A stretch of DNA of 18,736 bases from assembly GCA_946482635.1 (NCBI GenBank), contig CAMLSG010000101.1:1-18736 (forward strand). The letters are read 5' to 3'. Positions within the stretch are counted from its first letter, which is position 1; each line of letters starts with the position of its first letter. A model generated the notes under the pieces. That model saw only the letters and a list, made by a program, of their open reading frames with translations, was not told the origin of the DNA and did not search any database. Origin of the DNA: an uncultured Duganella sp. GTDB lineage: Bacteria > Pseudomonadota > Gammaproteobacteria > Burkholderiales > Burkholderiaceae. The position numbers and the translations under genes are program-made. Shown piece after piece: positions 13,868 through 18,736 of the stretch.

Positions 13868-14880
13868 TCGTTGCGCTGGCGGAACAGCCAGGCCCCCGCC
13901 ACCACGGTAAACAGCACCACGATGCCGGCGATGATCCAGAAGCCGGCCTTGTCGTCGGCCAGCGGCACGCCGCCGACATTCATCCCCAGCAGGCCGGCAA
14001 TGATATTGATAGGCAGCGCCAGCACCGTCACGATGGTCAACACATAGAGGCTGCGGTTATTGGCTTCGTTGACCAGGGCTGCAATCTCTTCCTGCAGCAG
14101 CTTGATGCGCTCCTGCAGAGCGGCCATGTCGTTCAGCACTACCGCAAATTCCTCGGTCGACTCGCGCAGCTCCTGGCGATCGGCTTCGCTGGCCCATGAC
14201 GGCGGCCGTTGCAGCAGGCGGAACAAGGCTGCCGGCTCAGGCGCCAGCAGCCGTTGCAACCGCACCAGTACCCGCCGCAAGGCGCCCAGGTCGGCGCGCT
14301 TGAATTTCAGCTTGCCCGACAGGAGATTGTCTTCGATGCGGTCCACCTTGCCGGTCGCGTCGCGCACGATGCGCGTCAACACATCGGCCTGGTCGCGCAG
14401 CAGGTGGGTCAGCAGCACTACGCTCGACACCAGGTTCTCGCCGCCGCGCACGGCCTGGCGCAGCCGTTCCACTGCCTGCAAGGGCTTGCGCCGCGCGCTG
14501 ACCACCAGCCGCCGGTCGACGCTCAGGCAGACGCTGGAAATATCCGACGGCTCGAAACTGAAGTCGCGCAGCACGTCGTTGACCACGGCCACCAGGGTAT
14601 CGTCGGCCTGCTCGATGCGGGTCGAGCGCGCGCCCTCTTCATGCAGGCTGTCGTAATATTCATTGGCCAGCACGGCATGTTCGCGCATCCATTTTTCGCT
14701 GGCGGTGTTGGCAAGGTTGAAATGCAGCCAGATGAACTCTCCTGCCGGGGTGCCTGTGTCGCGCAGCCATTGCTCGGCCTCGGAGGCCTCGATCAGCACC
14801 GGTTGCGGGCCGCGCCCGAACAAGTAACCGCAAACGAGGCCGCACTGGTCGGATCCATAGGTGACTGCACTGATCTGCAT
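13864..14880 (-). CDS. CorA-superfamily transporter, ZntB-like
   Basis: A 338-aa CorA-superfamily channel or transporter. A long cytoplasmic N-terminal domain (about 1-270) ends in coiled helices (ERIKLLQEEIAALVNEANNR). Two C-terminal membrane helices follow, with the signature GMN at 299-301 at the end of the first. GMNVGGVP is the form seen in the ZntB (zinc) branch; classical CorA Mg channels usually have a different residue set after GMN. The ion is therefore probably zinc, by analogy only. The ribosome site is weak (GGA about 7 nt before ATG 14880). It diverges from corC (a CBS-domain protein historically tied to Mg/Co efflux), and the two share a 76-bp upstream region, so common metal-related regulation is possible. 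Confidence 0.88.
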   Translation of the reverse strand: MQISAVTYGSDQCGLVCGYLFGRGPQPVLIEASEAEQWLRDTGTPAGEFIWLHFNLANTASEKWMREHAVLANEYYDSLHEEGARSTRIEQADDTLVAVVNDVLRDFSFEPSDISSVCLSVDRRLVVSARRKPLQAVERLRQAVRGGENLVSSVVLLTHLLRDQADVLTRIVRDATGKVDRIEDNLLSGKLKFKRADLGALRRVLVRLQRLLAPEPAALFRLLQRPPSWASEADRQELRESTEEFAVVLNDMAALQERIKLLQEEIAALVNEANNRSLYVLTIVTVLALPINIIAGLLGMNVGGVPLADDKAGFWIIAGIVVLFTVVAGAWLFRQRND

Positions 14881-14927
14881 GAGTTTCCAATCTGATAATT
14901 TCGGCCGGGGCTCGGCCGTTTAGTGTA

Positions 14928-14936
14928 TGCTATAGC
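14928..14936 (+). promoter_or_regulatory. Extended -10 promoter upstream of corC-lnt
   Basis: TGC-TATAGC is an extended -10 about 20 bp before the corC ATG; no good -35 is visible. It implies a leader of roughly 14 nt and separates corC-lnt transcription from the miaB operon. Confidence 0.4.
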
Positions 14937-14956
14937 ACTTCGGAACAACGGCTTTA

Positions 14957-15844
14957 ATGCCAATTATGCAAGAGCACTCTAGTAGCGTCAGGAATGACGC
15001 TAAACCACACCGGTCGCTGTTCGAGCGACTCACCGCCCTGATTTCCCCTGAGCCCGAGAGCCGCTCGGAGCTGCTTGAAGTCCTGCACGACGCCCATGAA
15101 CGCAACCTGATCGACGCCGACGCGTTGTCGATGATCGAAGGCGTGTTCCAGGTGTCGGACCTGTCGGCGCGCGACATCATGATCCCGCGCTCGCAGATGG
15201 ACGTCATCGACATCACGAAACCAATCGAGGAATGGATCCCGCTGGTGCTGGAAACGGCCCACTCGCGCTTCCCTGCCATCGAAGGCGAACGCGACAAGGT
15301 AGTCGGCATCCTGCTGGCCAAGGACCTGCTGCGCTACTACGCGGAAGAATCGTTCGACGTGCGCGACATGCTGCGCCCGGCGATCTTCATCCCGGAATCG
15401 AAACGCCTGAACGTGCTGCTGCGCGACTTCCGCGCCAACCATAACCATATGGCCATCGTGGTCGATGAGTACTCCGGCGTGGCCGGCCTGATCACCATCG
15501 AGGACGTGCTGGAGCAGATCGTCGGCGATATCGAAGACGAATACGATTTCGACGAAGAAGAAGACAATATCCTCTCCATCAAGGAAGGCAAGATCGGCCC
15601 GCGCTGGCGCATCAAGGCGCTGACCGAGCTGGAACAGTTCAACGAAGAGCTGGATGCCAACCTGGCCGACGAGGATGTCGACACCATCGGCGGCCTGGTG
15701 GCCAAGCACCTTGGCCGCATGCCGCACAAAGGCGACACCTTCGACATCTCCAACCTGCGCTTTGAAGTACTGCGCGCCGATGCGCGCCAGGTCCATGTGC
15801 TGACCGTGGAAAAACTGCCAGCCGCCGTGGACGAGCAGGACTGA
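14957..15844 (+). CDS. corC: CorC/HlyC-family CBS-domain protein
   Basis: A 295-aa soluble CorC-type protein. It begins with a short helix region (LFERLTALISPEP, SELLEVLHDAHERNLIDADA). The core ARDIMIPRSQMDVIDI (71-86) starts a CBS pair (about 70-130 and 138-195), with EYSGVAGLITIEDVLEQIVGD at 171-191. An acidic stretch (EDEYDFDEEEDN, 193-204) follows, then the CorC_HlyC domain (about 210-288). There is no membrane DUF21 domain, so it is the short form found beside lnt in proteobacteria. CBS pairs bind adenine nucleotides; the protein is linked to Mg/Co efflux in Salmonella and the exact role is unclear. ATG 14957 has no strong ribosome site; ATG 14966 is an alternative. Its TGA overlaps the lnt start by one base (TGATG), so the two are coupled. 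Confidence 0.95.
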   Translation: MPIMQEHSSSVRNDAKPHRSLFERLTALISPEPESRSELLEVLHDAHERNLIDADALSMIEGVFQVSDLSARDIMIPRSQMDVIDITKPIEEWIPLVLETAHSRFPAIEGERDKVVGILLAKDLLRYYAEESFDVRDMLRPAIFIPESKRLNVLLRDFRANHNHMAIVVDEYSGVAGLITIEDVLEQIVGDIEDEYDFDEEEDNILSIKEGKIGPRWRIKALTELEQFNEELDANLADEDVDTIGGLVAKHLGRMPHKGDTFDISNLRFEVLRADARQVHVLTVEKLPAAVDEQD

Positions 15845-17382
15845 TGCGCTGGCGTAAGACCAAGGCAGGCGAACCGCCTGCCGCGCCCCGCTCTACCCGT
15901 AGCCGCATGCTGATCGCCGCCGTTTCCGGCGCGGTGGGCGTGTTTGCGTTCGCGCCATTCGGCTGGTGGCCGCTGCAAATCCTTTCGCTGGCAATGCTGG
16001 CTTACCAGGCCTTGCGTGCCGACGGGGTGCGCGCAGCCGCCCTGGTCGGCTGGGCCTTCGGCTTCGGCTGGTGCCTGGCGGGATTCCATTGGCTGTACAT
16101 CGCAATCCACAATTTCGGCGGCATGCCGGCGCCTCTGGCTGCCATTTCGATTGCCCTGCTGGCAGCTGCGATGGCACTGTATGCTTCGGGCGCCCTGGCT
16201 GCCACCGCCTGGCTGCGCAAGCGCTGGCCGCTGCCGCTGCCTGCCGCCACGCTGCTGGTGCTGCCGGCTTGCTGGGCCCTGTTCGAATTCCTGCGCGGCT
16301 GGCTGTTCACCGGGTTCCCTTGGGTGACTGCTGGCTACGCCCACAATACTTCGCCGCTGGCCGGCTATGCGCCGGTGCTGGGCGTGTACGGCATCAGCTG
16401 GCTCGCGGCCGTCACCGCCGGCGCCCTGCCGCTGCTGATGCATCCATTCCGCTACAAGGCGATCGCACTGGTTGCAGCCATCTGGATCGGCGGCTTCGCA
16501 CTTGGCCGGATAGAGTGGACTGCGCCGGCCGGCAAGCCGCTGTCGGTACGCCTGGTGCAGGGCAACGTCCCGCTGGAGAACAAGTTCGACGCCAGGCATC
16601 TCGGCGACATCCTGCGCATGTACCAGCAAGTAGTGACGTCGGCCCCGGCGGACCTGATCGCGATCCCTGAAACGGGCGTGCCGCTGTTCGCCTCGCAACT
16701 GCCGCCTGGCTACCTGGACTCTTACGGCCAGTTCGCGCGTCGCACCGGCAGCCACATCGTGTTGGGCATGCCGATGACCAACGGCATGGAATATTCGAAC
16801 AGCGTGCTGGGCTTGCCGCCTTCGCTCTCCAGCAGCACGTATCGCTATGACAAGCACCACCTGGTGCCGTTCGGCGAATTCATCCCGACCGGCTTCCGCT
16901 GGTTCACCAACCTGATGCAGATCCCGCTCGGCGACCAGACACGCGGCGCAGTGATCCAGGCCCCGTTTCCGGTGAAAGACCAGAAAGTGCTGCCGAATAT
17001 CTGCTACGAAAACGTGTTCGGTGAAGAGATCGCAGAGCAGATTTCGCTGACCGGCGCCACCGTGATGTTGAACGTGTCCGAGCTGGCCTGGTACGGGAAA
17101 TCGATTGCGATTCCACAGCACTTGCAGATGTCGCAGATGCGTGCGCTGGAAACCGGCCGGCCGATGCTGAGCGCCACCAACAGCGGCGCCACGGTCGTGA
17201 TCTCCCCACGCGGCGAAGTAGTGCACGCGCTGCCTTATCGCCAGCCGGGCGTACTGAGCGCAACGGTACAAGGCATGTCGGGCGACACACCTTACATCAA
17301 GCTGCAAAACAAGCTGTTCCTCGCGCTCGCCGCATTTGCCATCGCGGGCGCCTGGCTCTGGTCGCGAGCTGTCAGGCGCTAG
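15844..17382 (+). CDS. lnt: Apolipoprotein N-acyltransferase Lnt
   Basis: A 512-aa inner-membrane enzyme that adds the third acyl chain to the N-terminal Cys of lipoproteins. Membrane helices fill about residues 22-220 and a last helix lies near 490-508. The nitrilase-like periplasmic domain between them has the catalytic triad Glu276 (IPETGVP), Lys337 (YRYDKHHLVPFGEF) and Cys387 (NICYENVF). Length and residue positions agree with the E. coli enzyme (Glu267, Lys335, Cys387). The start overlaps the corC stop. After the stop, a 12-bp stem-loop at 17389-17420 probably ends or protects the transcript. The ChaN-like lipoprotein in this window would be one of its substrates in principle. Confidence 0.97.
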   Translation: MRWRKTKAGEPPAAPRSTRSRMLIAAVSGAVGVFAFAPFGWWPLQILSLAMLAYQALRADGVRAAALVGWAFGFGWCLAGFHWLYIAIHNFGGMPAPLAAISIALLAAAMALYASGALAATAWLRKRWPLPLPAATLLVLPACWALFEFLRGWLFTGFPWVTAGYAHNTSPLAGYAPVLGVYGISWLAAVTAGALPLLMHPFRYKAIALVAAIWIGGFALGRIEWTAPAGKPLSVRLVQGNVPLENKFDARHLGDILRMYQQVVTSAPADLIAIPETGVPLFASQLPPGYLDSYGQFARRTGSHIVLGMPMTNGMEYSNSVLGLPPSLSSSTYRYDKHHLVPFGEFIPTGFRWFTNLMQIPLGDQTRGAVIQAPFPVKDQKVLPNICYENVFGEEIAEQISLTGATVMLNVSELAWYGKSIAIPQHLQMSQMRALETGRPMLSATNSGATVVISPRGEVVHALPYRQPGVLSATVQGMSGDTPYIKLQNKLFLALAAFAIAGAWLWSRAVRR

Positions 17383-17388
17383 CGAAAT

Positions 17389-17420
17389 GGAGCGCAAAAC
17401 CAGTCAGTGTTTTGCGCTCC
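17389..17420. terminator. Perfect 12-bp stem-loop between lnt and the decayed Rpn gene
   Basis: GGAGCGCAAAAC (17389-17400) and GTTTTGCGCTCC (17409-17420) pair perfectly around an 8-nt loop, just 6 bp past the lnt stop; the stop of the opposite gene (17404-17406) lies in the loop. Symmetry allows it to act in both directions. There is no long U-tract after the stem on either strand, so it may be a transcript-end stabiliser or a Rho-assisted terminator, not a classical intrinsic one. Confidence 0.6.
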
Positions 17421-18094
17421 CGATGACATCTTCGATACTTTTTGCTTCCAGCACAGCGATGATTTGGCGCTCCAGATCCTCGACGGTGCCTGCGGCGATC
17501 ACTTGCTGCACCTGCTCATCCAACGGACCAAAACGCAACCCAAGTTGGGACAGGACGACCTGGCGCAATATGCACAGCTTCCCCTCCCGTAGTCCCTCCT
17601 CCCATCCTTCCATCCGGCCTTCCACCCGTCCCTCCTCCCGTCCTTCCATCCGGCCTTCCAACCGGCCTTCCTGGCGGCCTTTGATCTTGGCACGCTTTTC
17701 AACGCGATGTTCATACGCACTCATGTAAGGCATGGCACTCCTCCCAAACAAGTTCTCCAACCTGGCATCCAGCTGTTGCTGCAAGCCCCAAGGCAAGCGC
17801 ATCATCCGATCGATTAACTCATGAACATCGAGAACTTTTTCCTTAGGCCAACCACAAGCATGAATCCCTGTTAGCAGACAGCCTTTGACGCGCATGCGGT
17901 CTTCAAGTTCCCGGCGAGTGCGAAGGGTCGCCACATGCGCCGAAACCAGCCACGCGAAAACGTTGTCGCTCAACAGTAGTTCCGCGATCCGGTCCCTCTC
18001 GCGTTTCAAGCAGGAAAAGTTCCGCAAAATCAGCCAGATAGCGCTCAGGGGCATGCTTCCACGGGGAATCGAAGTCGGCATTTGGACTGTCCAT
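17404..18094 (-). pseudogene. Rpn/DUF4351-type nuclease gene with internal deletion
   Basis: Two family pieces lie in different frames. From ATG 18094 the frame reads MDSPNADFDSPWKHAPERYL and on to about ADFAELFL (to about 18011), the usual start of Rpn/DUF4351 transposase-like nucleases. The next part fitting the family is in another frame from about 18000: ERDRIAELLLSDNVFAWLVS, WPKEKVLDVHELIDRMMRLP, then a GRxE-repeat helix and a C-terminal block (LGLRFGPLDEQVQQVIAAG ... LEAKSIEDVIG) resembling DUF4351. The PD-(D/E)xK nuclease core that should lie between (about 130 residues by memory of the family) is missing, so about 400 bp were probably deleted, with a frame change. The remaining frame continues open upstream to 18276, but that part looks like noncoding DNA running into the glyQ start. 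A full nuclease cannot be made; a C-terminal fragment might be. Confidence 0.72.
17584..17679 (-). repeat. Eight 12-bp coding repeats (G-R-x-E units)
   Basis: Eight consecutive 12-bp units encode the four-residue motifs GRQE, GRLE, GRME, GREE, GRVE, GRME, GWEE and GLRE in the Rpn-like gene. Units 3-5 (GRME-GREE-GRVE) and 6-8 (GRME-GWEE-GLRE) are near copies as 36-bp blocks, pointing to a recent duplication by slippage or unequal exchange. In this family such a charged helix links the nuclease part to the C terminus and often varies in copy number. Confidence 0.8.
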
Positions 18095-18143
18095 GCTGCT
18101 TGGACGCGGCGGCGGCCCTGCGGTTCACTTGGCACCGCCGGGG

Positions 18144-18159
18144 TTTGATATGGATCAAA
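18144..18159. promoter_or_regulatory. FNR/Anr-type binding site
   Basis: TTTGAT-ATGG-ATCAAA contains the exact FNR consensus TTGAT-N4-ATCAA, with one extra paired base on each side. Its centre is 57 bp above the start codon of the decayed Rpn gene (minus strand) and about 67 bp above a possible glyQ start point (plus strand). The match to consensus is perfect; occupancy and target are unknown, and the organism must have an FNR-like protein for it to work. Confidence 0.55.
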
Positions 18160-18187
18160 GGACCGCCAGGCCGGGCAAAACTCTACA

Positions 18188-18230
18188 GGTTCGCCGCAAA
18201 AACCGCTAAAATGAGCCGTTTTAGCGAACC
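18188..18230 (+). promoter_or_regulatory. Nested inverted repeats and -10-like element before glyQ
   Basis: GGTTCGC (18188-18194) pairs with GCGAACC (18224-18230), and CGCTAAAA (18204-18211) pairs with TTTTAGCG (18219-18226). The two share 18224-18226, so they are partly alternative. TAAAAT at 18207-18212 inside the inner arm is a good -10, but no -35 is clear at 16-18 bp. The element ends 36 bp before the glyQ ATG and may be its promoter or leader, or an end for leftward transcription. Confidence 0.4.
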
Positions 18231-18266
18231 GATAACGCTCGCGCCAAGGCGCCACCAACGACCACG

Positions 18267-18736
18267 ATGCTGACATTTCAACAAATTATCCTGACCCTGC
18301 AAACCTACTGGGACAAGCAGGGCTGCGCATTGCTCCAGCCGTACGACATGGAAGTCGGCGCGGGCACCTTCCACACCGGCACTTTCCTGCGCGCCATCGG
18401 CCCTGAGCCTTGGCGTGCCGCCTACGTCCAGCCATCGCGCCGCCCGAAAGACGGCCGCTACGGCGAAAACCCGAACCGCCTGCAGCATTACTACCAATAC
18501 CAGGTGGTCCTGAAGCCGGCACCGGAAAACATCCTGGACCTGTACCTGGGTTCCCTGGCAGCGCTGGGCCTGGACCTGAAACAGAACGACGTACGCTTCG
18601 TGGAAGACGACTGGGAAAGCCCGACCCTGGGCGCCTGGGGCCTGGGCTGGGAAGTCTGGCTGAACGGCATGGAAGTGACCCAGTTCACCTACTTCCAGCA
18701 AGTGGGCGGCCTCGATTGCAAGCCTGTGCTGGGCGA
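18267..18736 (+). CDS. glyQ: Glycyl-tRNA synthetase alpha subunit, N-terminal part
   Basis: The first 156 codons of the class II alpha subunit, cut by the right edge; the full protein is about 300 aa. It opens [20 protein letters not shown] and shows the family blocks [40 protein letters not shown] (motif 2 region) and [20 protein letters not shown], then [20 protein letters not shown]. With GlyS it charges tRNA-Gly. ATG 18267 gives the standard start, although no good ribosome site precedes it. It is separated from lnt by the decayed Rpn gene. glyS is expected next, beyond the window. Confidence 0.97.
   Translation, partial: MLTFQQIILTLQTYWDKQGCALLQPYDMEVGAGTFHTGTFLRAIGPEPWRAAYVQPSRRPKDGRYGENPNRLQHYYQYQVVLKPAPENILDLYLGSLAALGLDLKQNDVRFVEDDWESPTLGAWGLGWEVWLNGMEVTQFTYFQQVGGLDCKPVLG

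Noticed and set aside
15337..17397. 686-codon open frame on the minus strand opposite corC and lnt
   Set aside because: It is an antisense shadow of two clearly recognised genes in GC-rich DNA; its translation is low-complexity and has no family features.
17336..17728. Plus-strand frame with Pro-Ser-x-Arg repeats
   Set aside because: It is the reverse reading of the G-R-x-E repeat tract of the Rpn-like gene and not an independent protein.
17404..18276. A full-length 290-aa protein starting at 18276
   Set aside because: The first 60 or so residues run antisense across the glyQ start and leader and resemble nothing in the family, whereas a family-like start lies in another frame at 18094.

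Overview
The window reads as chromosomal DNA of a GC-rich betaproteobacterium of the Burkholderiales. Oxalobacteraceae (Massilia, Duganella or Janthinobacterium-like) is my best guess from protein resemblance and from the miaB-phoH-ybeY ... corC-lnt-glyQ gene order; this is an inference, not a database result. Both edges cut genes: an aldehyde dehydrogenase on the left and glyQ on the right. I see no rRNA, tRNA, CRISPR array, intact insertion sequence or prophage.

Left part (1-4980), accessory metabolism and regulators. Three minus-strand genes run in series: an alpha/beta hydrolase with an Asp nucleophile, a ChaN-like lipoprotein and an NADP-type aldehyde dehydrogenase. The hydrolase diverges from a CGNR zinc-finger regulator across a 106-bp region holding overlapping promoters and a 15-bp direct repeat. 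The CGNR gene converges on a LysR regulator, which itself diverges from a short-chain dehydrogenase (SDR)-like protein plus a 4-oxalocrotonate tautomerase-like enzyme. The SDR has Pro where the catalytic Tyr should be. A small membrane-protein ORF with its own promoter follows on the minus strand.

Middle part (4978-9323), signalling. A DUF1697 gene lies downstream of a membrane sensor histidine kinase. The kinase diverges from a two-gene unit: a 112-aa protein of unknown function translationally coupled to an HDOD-domain protein. An XRE-like DNA-binding protein converges on the HDOD gene, and a small Q/E/R-rich coiled-coil protein follows.

Right part (9418-18736), housekeeping. miaB, phoH (TTG start overlapping the miaB stop) and ybeY are tightly packed and overlapping. 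A 2.6-kb block of lysE, a divergent lysR and a ZntB/CorA-type transporter separates them from corC-lnt, which overlap by one base. After lnt comes a strong 12-bp stem-loop, then a decayed Rpn/DUF4351-type gene that has lost its central nuclease region, then the start of glyQ. A perfect FNR-type palindrome lies between the decayed gene and glyQ.

The most useful second looks are: the SDR lacking its Tyr; the compact operator/promoter regions at 2147-2252 and 12935-12964; the FNR-type box at 18144-18159; the internally deleted Rpn gene; and the fact that all four convergent gene pairs overlap by exactly four bases at shared stop codons. I found no strong case for a wholly new multi-gene system.
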